Below are positions 1 to 8,266 of a DNA stretch of 64,000 nt, piece after piece. Source of the stretch: Sulfuriroseicoccus oceanibius. Its GTDB lineage: Bacteria; Verrucomicrobiota; Verrucomicrobiia; Verrucomicrobiales; SLCJ01. Each line of letters starts with the position of its first letter. Positions within the stretch are counted from its first letter, which is position 1. The translations under genes were made by a program, and so were the position numbers. The DNA lies in contig NZ_CP066776.1 of the NCBI RefSeq assembly GCF_010681825.2, forward strand, positions 1,488,001 through 1,552,000. Direction: 5' to 3'. The notes beneath the pieces are model-generated. The model made no database searches and was not told the origin of the DNA. It saw only the letters and a program-made list of their open reading frames with translations.

Positions 1-252
1 ATTGATGCCGTGGATTATTATGAATCCAAGGCAACGGGGCTGGGAAAGCGTGTTCGTGATGAGGTTGCCGGGGTGCTGAAGGTCGCGGCTCAGCACCCGT
101 ATCTTTGGCGTGAGCGAGCACTGGGATATCGCCGGATCAATTGCCCGGTATTTCCTTACTACGTGGCATACGTCGTACGTAACGAGCGTCTCGTGGTGAT
201 TGCTGTGGCGTCTAGTCGAAGAAAGCCTGATTATTGGCGTCGGCGGTTGTAG
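1..252 (+). CDS. RelE/ParE-family toxin, 5' truncated
   Basis: The reading frame is open from base 1, so the N terminus lies outside the window. The visible 84 residues fit the C-terminal two thirds of a RelE/ParE toxin: an amphipathic helix rich in Tyr and Glu (DYYESKATGLGKRVRDEV), a Pro and Tyr turn, a beta strand RRINCPVFPYYVAYVV and a final strand LVVIAVASSRRKPDYW. ParE toxins act on DNA gyrase and RelE toxins on ribosome-bound mRNA; the sequence does not say which applies here. The antitoxin is normally the upstream gene, which is not visible. The next gene, clpB, is unrelated and 170 bases away. Confidence 0.75.
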   Translation: MDAVDYYESKATGLGKRVRDEVAGVLKVAAQHPYLWRERALGYRRINCPVFPYYVAYVVRNERLVVIAVASSRRKPDYWRRRL

Positions 253-423
253 CTGTGCTTGCAACGGAGCAAAATTACTTGATTTTTGAGAGGTTTTGAT
301 TGGTAGGTTGGCGCTGATATGGGCGCGAATCGGGCATCGGTTTCGGCTGTGTCTGGGATGATCAGAGCGGTCTGAAACGTGCTTGTCGCGCGTATCGCAT
401 TTGAACTGATTTTTTCTCCAGTC

Positions 424-3000
424 ATGAATCCGAATCAGATGACTCATAAGATGCAGGAAGCTTTTGGGGCGGCGCAGTCGCTGGCTCATGAGCTTGGTCA
501 CCAGGAGCTGTCGCCGGCGCATTTGTTGGTGGCGGTGATGCGGCAGGCCGATGGTGTGGCGGTGCCGCTGTTTGCGAAGTTGGGGGTGCCTGCGGCGAAG
601 GTGGAAAAGGATGCGCTGGCGTGGTTGGAGCGGCAACCGAAGATCAGCGGGAGCGGCGGAGATTTGCGGATGTCGCGCGAGTTGGGGCAGACGATGGCGG
701 CGGCGGAAGGTGAGATGAAGTCGCTGGGCGATGAGTTTTTGAGCGTCGAGCACGCGCTGCTGGCGATGGCAGATGGCACGTCTGCCGCGGGCGAGGTGCT
801 GAAGCAGAATGGAGCGACCAAGGAAAAGATGCTCGGTGCGTTGAGCGAAGTGCGTGGGTCGCACCGCGTGACCGACCAGGACCCTGAAGGGAAGTTTCAG
901 TCGCTTGAGAAGTACGGCGATGACCTCACGGCCAGGGCGCGGGCGGGTAAGATTGACCCGGTGATCGGGCGCGACCACGAGATTCGTCGCGTGATGCAGG
1001 TGTTGTCGCGTCGGACAAAGAACAACCCGGTGCTCATCGGTGAGCCGGGGGTGGGGAAGACGGCGATCGCCGAAGGTCTGGCGCGGCGCATCGTCAGCGG
1101 GGATGTGCCGGATTCTCTCAAGAACAAGCGGCTGATATCGATGGATATTGGCGCGATGATTGCCGGAGCAAAGTACCGCGGTGAGTTTGAGGACCGCTTG
1201 AAGGCATTCCTCAAAGAGGTGACCGACGCCGAGGGTGGCATCATTTTGTTCATCGACGAGTTGCACACGATTGTCGGAGCAGGCGCGTCCGAGGGGGCTG
1301 TGGACGCTTCGAACCTATTGAAGCCAAAGCTGGCGCGTGGTGAACTGCGGACGATTGGTGCGACGACGCTCGACGAGTACCGCAAGTACGTGGAGAAGGA
1401 CGCTGCGTTGGAGCGGCGCTTCCAGCCGGTCAACGTCGGTGAGCCAACGGTTGAGGACACGATTGCGATTCTGCGTGGGTTGAAGGAACGCTACGAAGTG
1501 CACCACGGCGTGCGCATCACGGATGCGGCGATTGTGGCTGCGGCTGTGTTGTCGGACCGCTACATCAGCGACCGGTTCTTGCCGGACAAGGCGATTGATT
1601 TGATGGACGAGGCGGGCTCGCGTTTGAAGATTGAGTTGGATTCCATGCCGACGGAGATCGACCAGATGGAGCGTCAGGTGATGCAGTTGGAAATGGAGCG
1701 CCAGGCGCTGGCGAAGGAAAAGGACAGCGCGTCGAAGGAGCGACTGGAGAAGGTGGAGCGTGAGATGGCGGATTTGCGCGAGCAGAGCAACCAACTCAAG
1801 ACCCGCTGGCAGAATGAGAAGAGCGTGATCGATGAGTCCGGGCACCTGCAGGAGGCGTTGGAGCAATTGCGCATCGATGTGGAGAAGGCGCAGCGTGAGG
1901 GCGATCTGACCAAGGCGAGTGAGATCCAGTATGGCGCGATCCCTGAGATTGAAGCGAAGCTTGAGCAGACCAAGCAGAAGCTCGCCGAGATGCAGGAGCA
2001 TGGATCGATTTTGCAGGAAGAAGTGACGGACGAGGAGATTGCGGCGGTGGTTTCGTCTTGGACCGGGATTCCTGTGTCGAAGTTGCAGGAAGGCGAACAA
2101 CAAAAGCTCGTGCACATGGAGGAGCGGATCGGCGACCGGGTGATCGGCCAGAAGAAGGCGGTGGTCGCGGTTTCCAATGCGGTGCGCCGGGCGCGTGCCG
2201 GGCTGCAGGATGAGAACCGTCCGATCGGGTCGTTCTTGTTCCTCGGGCCGACGGGTGTGGGCAAAACCGAGTTGTCACGTGCGTTGGCGGAGTTTCTTTT
2301 CGACGACGAGGACGCGATGACTCGCATCGACATGAGCGAGTACATGGAGAAGCACAGTGTTGCGCGGTTGATCGGAGCCCCTCCGGGATATGTCGGCTAC
2401 GAAGAGGGCGGGCAGTTGACCGAATCGGTGCGGCGTCGGCCCTATTCCGTGGTGCTTTTCGACGAGGTGGAAAAGGCGCATCCTGATGTGTTCAATGCCT
2501 TGCTTCAGGTGCTCGACGATGGACGGATCACCGACGGTCAGGGGCGCACGGTGGACTTCCGCAACACGGTGCTGATCATGACCAGCAACATCGGAAGTGA
2601 GTTCATTCTGGATGACTCGGACAAGGCGACGCGGGACCAACGGGTGAACGATGCGGTGCGCGGGCATTTCCGCCCCGAGTTCCTCAACCGGATCGACGAC
2701 ATCATTATCTTCGATCGCCTGACCCGTGAGGACCTGCATCAGATCGTCGAGATTCAATTACGTCGTGTGTTGAGGCGCTTGGAAGGGCGACGGATCACAT
2801 TGACGGTGACGGATGGTGCCAAGGATTTCCTGGCGAACGAGGGTTTCGATCCGGTGTACGGTGCGCGGCCGTTGAAGCGGACGATCCAGGATCGGCTGCT
2901 CAACCCATTGAGCCTGGATTTGCTTGAGGGCACGTTCCGCGATGGGGATTCGATCACGGCGGATGCCGGGGACGGCGAGATTGTGTTCCGGAAGGAGTAG
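424..3000 (+). CDS. clpB: ATP-dependent chaperone ClpB
   Basis: Cytosolic Hsp100 disaggregase that threads aggregated proteins through a hexameric pore together with DnaK. The protein of 858 residues has the usual length and order: an N-terminal Clp repeat domain (about 1-150), AAA+ module 1 with Walker A GEPGVGKT near residue 206 and Walker B IILFIDE, a long charged coiled-coil middle domain (about 405-525, rich in Glu, Lys and Arg), AAA+ module 2 with Walker A GPTGVGKT near residue 608, and the C-terminal D2-small domain. A GTG 45 bases upstream is in frame, but the ATG beginning [13 protein letters not shown] matches the family start. I saw no CIRCE element upstream. It stands alone: repeats follow immediately downstream. 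Confidence 0.97.
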   Translation: MNPNQMTHKMQEAFGAAQSLAHELGHQELSPAHLLVAVMRQADGVAVPLFAKLGVPAAKVEKDALAWLERQPKISGSGGDLRMSRELGQTMAAAEGEMKSLGDEFLSVEHALLAMADGTSAAGEVLKQNGATKEKMLGALSEVRGSHRVTDQDPEGKFQSLEKYGDDLTARARAGKIDPVIGRDHEIRRVMQVLSRRTKNNPVLIGEPGVGKTAIAEGLARRIVSGDVPDSLKNKRLISMDIGAMIAGAKYRGEFEDRLKAFLKEVTDAEGGIILFIDELHTIVGAGASEGAVDASNLLKPKLARGELRTIGATTLDEYRKYVEKDAALERRFQPVNVGEPTVEDTIAILRGLKERYEVHHGVRITDAAIVAAAVLSDRYISDRFLPDKAIDLMDEAGSRLKIELDSMPTEIDQMERQVMQLEMERQALAKEKDSASKERLEKVEREMADLREQSNQLKTRWQNEKSVIDESGHLQEALEQLRIDVEKAQREGDLTKASEIQYGAIPEIEAKLEQTKQKLAEMQEHGSILQEEVTDEEIAAVVSSWTGIPVSKLQEGEQQKLVHMEERIGDRVIGQKKAVVAVSNAVRRARAGLQDENRPIGSFLFLGPTGVGKTELSRALAEFLFDDEDAMTRIDMSEYMEKHSVARLIGAPPGYVGYEEGGQLTESVRRRPYSVVLFDEVEKAHPDVFNALLQVLDDGRITDGQGRTVDFRNTVLIMTSNIGSEFILDDSDKATRDQRVNDAVRGHFRPEFLNRIDDIIIFDRLTREDLHQIVEIQLRRVLRRLEGRRITLTVTDGAKDFLANEGFDPVYGARPLKRTIQDRLLNPLSLDLLEGTFRDGDSITADAGDGEIVFRKE

Positions 3001-3450
3001 GTCTCTCGCTTCCTCATCGATATCGATATCCTCATCTCCATCGATGGGGGGCTCACGCAGAGACGCCAAGATGCAAAGGGAGGGAGAGTGGTCGCCCGCG
3101 CTCAGCGGGGAATGTCGGCAGGAATGCCGACCCACTAGCGATGTCTGGCTGCGGGTTGTCGCTATCGCTATCGGGATCCCTATCGCTATCGAGGGGGGAT
3201 CTCACGCAGAGACGCCAAGACGCAAAGGAGGAGAGATCGGTCGCATCGCTCCGCAGGGAATGTCGGCAGGAATGCTGACGCACCAGCGAGGGCTGGTTTT
3301 GGGTGACGCTCTTCCTTGTCGGTATCGCTATCGGAGTCCCCATCGATGTCGATGGGGGGATCTCGCGTAGAGACGCCAAGACGCAAAGGAGGAGAGATCG
3401 GTCGCATCGCTCTGGGTGGAGGGTATCGGCAGGGTTGCGACTTGGTGCTT
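3001..3450. repeat. Intergenic repeat block A: three units of about 150-160 bp
   Basis: Three tandem, diverged units begin with a C-ACGCAGAGACGCCAAG-like core at about 3054, 3203 and 3364. Each unit continues with GCAAAGGAGG, a GTGGTCGC or ATCGGTCGC segment and a small inverted repeat (GTCGGCA, 4-base loop, TGCCGAC at 3114-3131; wobble variant at 3262-3279; degenerate in the third), then a CCAGCGAGG-type segment, and ends in runs of TATCGCTATCGG hexamers. The same unit recurs at 5960-6480. Reading frames through it encode RRDAKTQRR-like peptides, a common spurious annotation in many genomes, so I treat this as non-coding repeat DNA. Confidence 0.85.
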
Positions 3451-3580
3451 GGAGCTGCGAACTTATCGCTCCCGCCATCGCGCAAATCACTTGAGCGATG
3501 GCGGGGATGCTTTTAGTGTCGCGTTCCGAGCTCCGGATTCGTGGAGCGATCAACAATTTTACCATCAACGACAACGAGAT

Positions 3581-4291
3581 ATGGGACGTGCATTTGAATA
3601 CCGCCGGGCGTCGAAAGAGGCGCGCTGGGACAAGATGTCGAAGATCTTTCCAAAGCTTGCCCGCGCCATCACTATGGCCGCCAAAGAGGGCGGCGCTGAT
3701 CCAGATTCCAACGCCAAGTTGCGCACCGCGATCCAGAACGCCAAGGCGCAGAATATGCCCAAGGATAACGTGGACAAGGCAATCGCCCGCGCCACTGGTG
3801 CCGATGGTGCTGAGTACACTGAAATTTCCTATGAAGGCAAGGGGCCGCACGGTGTGATGATCTTCGTCGAGTGCGCGACCGACAATACGAACCGTTCGGT
3901 GTCGAACTTGAAGACTGTGTTCAACAAGAACGGCGGTCAGATGGTGCAGAGCGGTGCGCTTGAGTTCATGTTCTCGCGCAAGGCGGTGATCGAGTTCGAA
4001 GTGACCGACGCAATGGATCTGGAAGAGATCGAGCTCGGCTTGATCGACGCTGGGTTGGAGGAATTCGAAGTGAACGAAGGCGTGGCATACGCCAGCGGTG
4101 ACTACACGGCCTTCGCTTCGTTGAGCAAGGCGATTGAAGAGCTCGGCATCGAGCCTCGTAAGTCGAGCCTGCAGCGTGTGCCAACCTCGCCGATCGAGTT
4201 GACCGAGGCCCAGATGGAAGAGGTCGAAACTCTCATCGACAAGCTCGAGGACGACGACGACGTGCAGGCGGTTTACACCAACATCGCCTAA
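3581..4291 (+). CDS. YebC/PmpR family regulatory protein
   Basis: A protein of 236 residues, close to the usual 240-250 of the family. It opens with [19 protein letters not shown], followed by a helical segment [18 protein letters not shown] and the conserved [14 protein letters not shown]; the middle holds the ECATDNTNR and NKNGGQM signatures. Members have been described as DNA-binding transcriptional regulators and, in more recent work, as ribosome-associated factors that help at proline-rich stretches; the sequence does not decide between these. The frame is open further upstream into repeat DNA, but the ATG at 3581 gives the family N terminus. No good Shine-Dalgarno sequence precedes it. 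A strong terminator follows. Confidence 0.93.
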   Translation: MGRAFEYRRASKEARWDKMSKIFPKLARAITMAAKEGGADPDSNAKLRTAIQNAKAQNMPKDNVDKAIARATGADGAEYTEISYEGKGPHGVMIFVECATDNTNRSVSNLKTVFNKNGGQMVQSGALEFMFSRKAVIEFEVTDAMDLEEIELGLIDAGLEEFEVNEGVAYASGDYTAFASLSKAIEELGIEPRKSSLQRVPTSPIELTEAQMEEVETLIDKLEDDDDVQAVYTNIA

Positions 4292-4316
4292 CGTTGCGTT
4301 AGCAGATTATACAAAA

Positions 4317-4358
4317 CGCGCCCACTGGAGGACTCTCCGGTGGGCGCGCTTTTTTTTT
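4317..4358 (+). terminator. Rho-independent terminator after the yebC-family gene
   Basis: A 14-bp stem (CGCGCCCACTGGAG pairing with CTCCGGTGGGCGCG, one T-G wobble) with a GACT loop is followed by C and a run of nine T. It starts 26 bases after the stop codon. Confidence 0.93.
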
Positions 4359-4374
4359 GAGTGGAGCGAATGTG

Positions 4375-4504
4375 AGATGGGAAGAGCGGGCGTATCGTGC
4401 GTCGCGGAGCGACGGGTTGCAGGTTAAGCCGGCGGTTTCAACCTCCGTGTGGTGTCGCCCCGACGGGGCGATTTACCCGCAGATTGAGCGTCCGTAGGGC
4501 AGCC
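4375..4504. repeat. GC-rich intergenic palindromic sequence
   Basis: This gap holds two small inverted repeats, GTCGC-GGA-GCGAC near 4400 and TCGCCCC-GAC-GGGGCGA at 4455-4471, in a setting that reads like dispersed intergenic repeats of large environmental genomes. There is no reading frame worth calling. Copy number elsewhere in the genome is unknown. Confidence 0.4.
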
Positions 4505-4708
4505 TCACTGGTTCTGTTCTTCCAGCCACTTTTTGCGCCACTCATCGCGGTGGTTGCGGATCCAGTCGACCAAGGCGAACTCCAAGCCGACGTCGTAGCC
4601 GCGCTTCTCGCTTTCGATCCACTTGTGGCGGTGGATTTCGTCGAGCTGGAAGAGGAACTCCTGATAGAGCGAGGCTTTGCCCTTCTTGTCTGATGGGGAA
4701 TCGGTCAT
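4505..4708 (-). CDS. Small conserved hypothetical protein
   Basis: A 67-residue acidic and basic protein without signal peptide or membrane segment. Its core LDEIHRHKWIESEKRGYDVGLEFALVDWIRNHRDEW is a helix-rich motif; the W-ESE-G-D-G-ALVDW pattern recalls short helical tails seen next to other domains, but I cannot assign a function. The frame is open to 4774, giving an alternative 89-residue form; the start at MTDSPSDKK was chosen because it leaves out a non-conserved looking lead. It lies 84 bases downstream of the Mrp gene on the same strand and could be cotranscribed with it. Confidence 0.6.
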   Translation of the reverse strand: MTDSPSDKKGKASLYQEFLFQLDEIHRHKWIESEKRGYDVGLEFALVDWIRNHRDEWRKKWLEEQNQ

Positions 4709-4792
4709 CGTTGTTACCAAGTTACGCTTGGGGCGCGGGATGAGGTACCAGCGGAGGTTGACGATTACGCCCATCAGACTGGGCTGTGTACA

Positions 4793-5869
4793 CTACGCCT
4801 CGTTGGCGAAGAGTGGAAGCGCCACAAGTTGCTCGGTAACCGAGGCGAACGCCTGGGCCGCGGCATCCTCTGGAGCGGCGATGCTGACTGGCTTGCCGGC
4901 GTCTCCGCCTTCGCGGGTTGGCATGGTGATCGGGATCTGGGCGAGCAGAGGGACGTTGAGTTTCTCTGCTTCACGCACGCCGCCGCCTTTTCCGAAAATG
5001 TGGTACTGCTGGTTGTCCGACGGGCACTGGAAGTAGGCCATGTTCTCGATCAGCCCGAGGATTGGCACGTTCACTTTGTCGAACATGGAAACCGCTTTAC
5101 GGGCGTCGATCAACGCAACTTCCTGTGGAGTGGTGACGATCACGGCCCCGTCCAACGCGATGGTCTGAACGATGGTCAGCTGGATGTCGCCGGTGCCTGG
5201 TGGCAGGTCGAGGATGAGGACGTCGAGCTCGCCCCATGCCACGTTGCGCAGGAACTGCTGGGTGTAACGGGTGGCGATTGGTCCACGCACGATCACAGGT
5301 GCGCCGTCGCTGAGAAGGAAGCCCATCGACATCAGCTTGATCCCATCGACTTCGATCGGGATGATTTCCTCTTTTTCGTTGGCGCGTGGGTTCTCATCGG
5401 TGCCGAACATGTGGGCAACCGATGGACCGTAGAGGTCGCAGTCGCAGAGGCCGACTTTGAGGCCTTGCTGGGAAAGGGTAGCTGCCAGGTTGGCTGCCAC
5501 GGTGGATTTGCCAACGCCGCCTTTGCCGGAACCGACGGCGATGATGCGCTTGATGCCCGGAATGGTGGCTTTTTCTGGCTGACCCTGGTTGGTGTTGGCA
5601 CCTGCCGGTTGGCCGGTTGGCGGGTCCTGGATCTCGAGGTCGATGGTCGGGTTACCGATGCCGTCGATCGCGGTGAGCACTTCGTGTGCTTGTTTGTAGA
5701 TGAGCTCAGGAACGCTTGGATCCTTGGTGGCTAAGCCGATTTTCACTTTTACGTCCGCTCCATTGATCTCGATGGATTTGACCAACCCGAACGAGACGAT
5801 GTCTCGGCTGAAGCCCGGGTATTTGACGGATTTGAGGGATTCGCGGATGAGGTCTTCGGTGAGTGCCAT
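4793..5869 (-). CDS. Mrp/ApbC/NBP35 family P-loop ATPase (Fe-S cluster carrier)
   Basis: Cytosolic ATPase of the family that carries and transfers Fe-S clusters. Residues 1-80 form a MIP18/DUF59 domain (MALTEDLIRESLKSVKYPG); a linker rich in Gly, Pro and Gln follows; residues 113-122 are the deviant Walker A GSGKGGVGKS; LDLPPGTGD is the typical switch region; ENMAYF precedes the metal-binding site. Length (358) is normal. The site reads CPSD rather than the CxxC found in E. coli Mrp and Salmonella ApbC, so one of the two usual cluster-ligand cysteines is missing, as in some other phyla. It is followed by the 67-residue gene on the same strand; upstream is repeat block B. Confidence 0.93.
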   Translation of the reverse strand: MALTEDLIRESLKSVKYPGFSRDIVSFGLVKSIEINGADVKVKIGLATKDPSVPELIYKQAHEVLTAIDGIGNPTIDLEIQDPPTGQPAGANTNQGQPEKATIPGIKRIIAVGSGKGGVGKSTVAANLAATLSQQGLKVGLCDCDLYGPSVAHMFGTDENPRANEKEEIIPIEVDGIKLMSMGFLLSDGAPVIVRGPIATRYTQQFLRNVAWGELDVLILDLPPGTGDIQLTIVQTIALDGAVIVTTPQEVALIDARKAVSMFDKVNVPILGLIENMAYFQCPSDNQQYHIFGKGGGVREAEKLNVPLLAQIPITMPTREGGDAGKPVSIAAPEDAAAQAFASVTEQLVALPLFANEA

Positions 5870-5959
5870 GAAAGACGGGTAATCGCTCCCGCGCCCGAGT
5901 CAAAGCGGAAAAGTATGCGGATTTCCCGAGGCGGGGGATTCGGCGATGGCAACTCAGTT

Positions 5960-6480
5960 GGCTCGCTTCTATCCCTATCGGTATGGATGGGGGGATCTCA
6001 CGCAGAGACGCGAAGACGCAAAGGAGGGGAGAGTGCGAGCTTCGCTTTGGGCAATGGGATGTCGGCAGGCATGCCGGCCCGCCAGCGAGGTTCGTTTGTG
6101 GGCGGTGCGCCTCTTCATCGATACCCTTATCGGTATCGCTATCGATGGGGGGGGCTCACGCAAAGACGCGGAGACGCAAAGGCGGTGAGAGTGGTCGCTT
6201 CGCTCTGGGCAGGGGATGTCGGCAGGAATGCCGACCCGCCAGCGAGGTCTGGTTGTGGGCGACGCTCTTTCTTGTCGGTATGGCTATCGGAATCGGAATC
6301 GGAATCGGAATCGATGGCGGGATCGATGGCGGGATCGATGGCGGGATCTCACGCAGAGACGCGGAGACGCAAAGGAGAGGGATAGTGGTCGCTTCGCTCT
6401 GGGTAGGGGATGTCGGCAGGAAAGCCGACTGACCAGCGAGGTCTGGCTGCTAGCGATGGGGTGCCTTGTCGGTATGGTTA
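5960..6480. repeat. Intergenic repeat block B: three further units of the 3.0-3.45 kb family
   Basis: Units begin with CACGCAGAGACG-like cores at 5999, 6157 and 6350. Each carries a hairpin: GTCGGCA-GGCA-TGCCGGC at 6061-6078 (one G-T wobble), GTCGGCA-GGAA-TGCCGAC at 6218-6235 (perfect) and GTCGGC-AGGAAA-GCCGAC at 6412-6429. Between units lie short tandem repeats, most clearly four ATCGGA hexamers at 6286-6309 followed by three ATCGATGGCGGG 12-mers at 6310-6345. The block fills most of the 740-base gap between the Mrp and ferredoxin genes. Open frames here are low-complexity and considered spurious. Confidence 0.85.
6286..6345. repeat. Perfect short tandem repeats inside block B
   Basis: Four exact ATCGGA copies run directly into three exact ATCGATGGCGGG copies. 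The perfect identity points to recent slippage expansion, and the spacing between the second and third repeat units is longer than the others by about this amount. Confidence 0.9.
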
Positions 6481-6558
6481 ACGCTCGAGAGGATCAGGAT
6501 AACGAAGAGGATAAAGATAAGGAGGTGGGCTGAGGTCGGGGGCGCTTCGTGAATGCAA

Positions 6559-6589
6559 AACAGGCCGCACCATTTCGGTTCGGCCTGTT
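6559..6589 (-). terminator. Terminator of the U32-ferredoxin operon
   Basis: A 9-bp perfect stem, AACAGGCCG with CGGCCTGTT, and a 13-base loop. Read on the minus strand it is followed by TTTTGC, so it suits the ferredoxin gene ending 22 bases upstream of it. Confidence 0.75.
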
Positions 6590-6610
6590 GTGAGAATTCT
6601 GGTCTTGTGC

Positions 6611-6841
6611 TTACCCTTTCGGGTTTACGGCGATGATGTTCACCGGGCAGCCTTCTTCGGCTTCCTGCAGGACATCGAGGTCCATGTCAGGAGCCGTGGT
6701 GTAATTGAAGACCTTGGAGCTGCGCTCGACGGAGATCAGCTGGGCCATGCCGAACTCGTCCATTTCGAAATACTCGGGTGCGGTCTGCGCGCAGAGGTCG
6801 CAGCCGATGCATTCGCTGGGTTTGTGGCGGAGCGTGATCAT
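6611..6841 (-). CDS. Single-cluster ferredoxin
   Basis: A 76-residue soluble electron carrier. Cysteines at 11, 14 and 17 (CIGCDLC) and the distal Cys65 followed by Pro (GCPVNII) are the four ligands of one [4Fe-4S] cluster; the region between is acidic, as usual for such ferredoxins. The gene begins 19 bases after the U32 gene on the same strand, and a terminator follows, so the two should form a two-gene transcript. The natural inference is that it passes electrons to, or helps maintain, the Fe-S cluster of the U32 protein, although a general role is equally possible. Confidence 0.88.
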   Translation of the reverse strand: MITLRHKPSECIGCDLCAQTAPEYFEMDEFGMAQLISVERSSKVFNYTTAPDMDLDVLQEAEEGCPVNIIAVNPKG

Positions 6842-6860
6842 GGACGGGGCAGAGTGAACG

Positions 6861-8150
6861 TTACAGCGATGGTACGCCGACCTTGTTCTGCAGTGGAGCC
6901 ACTGGAGCCATCTTGTAGATCATGTCGCCGCGCTTCACTTTGCCGTCGTGCGGCATGGTGAAGGTAGAGCCACGCTTGACGGTGGTGCAGTCGATCATTT
7001 CGCCGCCCTCGGCTTCGTAGCGCAGCGATGGAACGTCTCCACGCACGGCACCGGTTTCGTCGCCGATGATGACGTAGTCGTCGCCCACTGAGAAGTCGGC
7101 TGCGGCGCGGGCGACTTCGATCACGCCAGCCTTTTGGTAGTGGTTGGTGATCTTGCCGACCAGCACCTTGCGGTGGGTGGCTTTGCTGTTGCCGCTACCG
7201 GACCAGCCCTGCTGGCGGCCGAGGTAGTAACCGGAAGAGAACCCGCGGTTGTAGACTTTTTCCAACGATGGAATGAGCGACTTGGCGAACTCCTTGGTGA
7301 ATGTGCCATTCTCCACCGCGTCGATGGCGGCACGGTAGGCTTTGATCACAGCGCCGACGTATTCCGGCGCGCGGCCGCGGCCCTCGATCTTGAACACACG
7401 CACCCCGGCGTGGATCATTTCGTCGATGAAGTCGATGGTGAGGATGTCGTTTGGCGACATCACGGTGTTGTTGTCGACGAGCATTTCCTTGCCGGTGTCG
7501 ACGTCTTTGACGATGTACTCCTTGCGGCAGTTTTGCTCGCAGGCGCCGCGGTTGGCGGATGCGTTGGAGTTGTAGAGCGACATTCCGCAGCGGCCGGAAA
7601 CCGCGATGCAGAGTGCGCCGTGGGCGAATGCCTCAATCTCCATCGGACGGCCGGCCACGCCCCGCAGGTCGTCTGCCTGCATCTTTTCCCAGATGCTGCG
7701 GATCATGCTCAGGTTGAGCTCGCGGGCGAGCACCACGCGGTCGCAGAACTGCGCGTAGAATTTCACCGCATCGTAGTTGGAAAGGGAAAGCTGGGTCGAG
7801 ATGTGGACTTCCAGGTCGATCTCATTGGCGATCTGAATGGCAGCCATGTCCGAGGCGATCACGGCGTCGCAGCCGACTTCCTTGGCGCGCTCGAGGATGC
7901 TGCGGGCCAGTTTGAGGTCGTGCTCATAGAGCAGCGTGTTCATGGTGAGGCAGCTCTTTACGTTGGCCTCTTTGCAGATGCGGACGATTTCCGGCAGGTC
8001 TTCAAGGTGGAAGCTGCGGCGTGCGCGTGCGCGCATGTTGAGCTGGGCAAGCCCGAAGTACACGGCATCGGCACCGTTGTCGATGGCAGCCTGCAGCGAT
8101 GCATAGCAGCCGGCTGGGGCGAGAAGTTCGGTAGGCACGTCGTCAGTCAT
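6861..8150 (-). CDS. Peptidase U32 family protein (TrhP/YegQ-like Fe-S hydroxylase)
   Basis: A 429-residue cytosolic protein with the U32 TIM barrel: the N terminus [27 protein letters not shown] is characteristic, and the [15 protein letters not shown] and [12 protein letters not shown] stretches supply the four cysteines of the family. E. coli U32 proteins are now known as hydroxylases (TrhP for 5-hydroxyuridine at tRNA position 34, RlhA for 23S rRNA, UbiU/UbiV for ubiquinone) with a [4Fe-4S] cluster and prephenate as oxygen source in some cases; the overall pattern is nearest YegQ/TrhP, though this is recognition, not alignment. ATG at 8150 is preferred to an in-frame TTG three codons upstream. 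The ferredoxin gene follows directly. Confidence 0.88.
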   Translation of the reverse strand: MTDDVPTELLAPAGCYASLQAAIDNGADAVYFGLAQLNMRARARRSFHLEDLPEIVRICKEANVKSCLTMNTLLYEHDLKLARSILERAKEVGCDAVIASDMAAIQIANEIDLEVHISTQLSLSNYDAVKFYAQFCDRVVLARELNLSMIRSIWEKMQADDLRGVAGRPMEIEAFAHGALCIAVSGRCGMSLYNSNASANRGACEQNCRKEYIVKDVDTGKEMLVDNNTVMSPNDILTIDFIDEMIHAGVRVFKIEGRGRAPEYVGAVIKAYRAAIDAVENGTFTKEFAKSLIPSLEKVYNRGFSSGYYLGRQQGWSGSGNSKATHRKVLVGKITNHYQKAGVIEVARAAADFSVGDDYVIIGDETGAVRGDVPSLRYEAEGGEMIDCTTVKRGSTFTMPHDGKVKRGDMIYKMAPVAPLQNKVGVPSL

Positions 8151-8266
8151 GGGGCGCAAAGATGCTTCAATTTTGCCAATGTGCCAAATAATGAGTGCGG
8201 CGGGACATCATTGGTCCGCATAGGCCGGGCCGCGACGCACGCTGGTTGGTGGGGAAATCCACGCGG

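Noticed and set aside
253-423. Possible CIRCE or heat-shock element before clpB
   Set aside because: No TTAGCACTC-N9-GAGTGCTAA-type repeat could be found.
3001-3570. Several open frames of 60-265 codons reading through repeat block A
   Set aside because: They encode RRDAKTQRR-like low-complexity peptides that shift frame between repeat units and have no ribosome-binding sites; they are a known type of false gene.
5915-6533. Open frames through repeat block B, up to about 150 codons
   Set aside because: Same repeat-derived low-complexity peptides, with microsatellite insertions.
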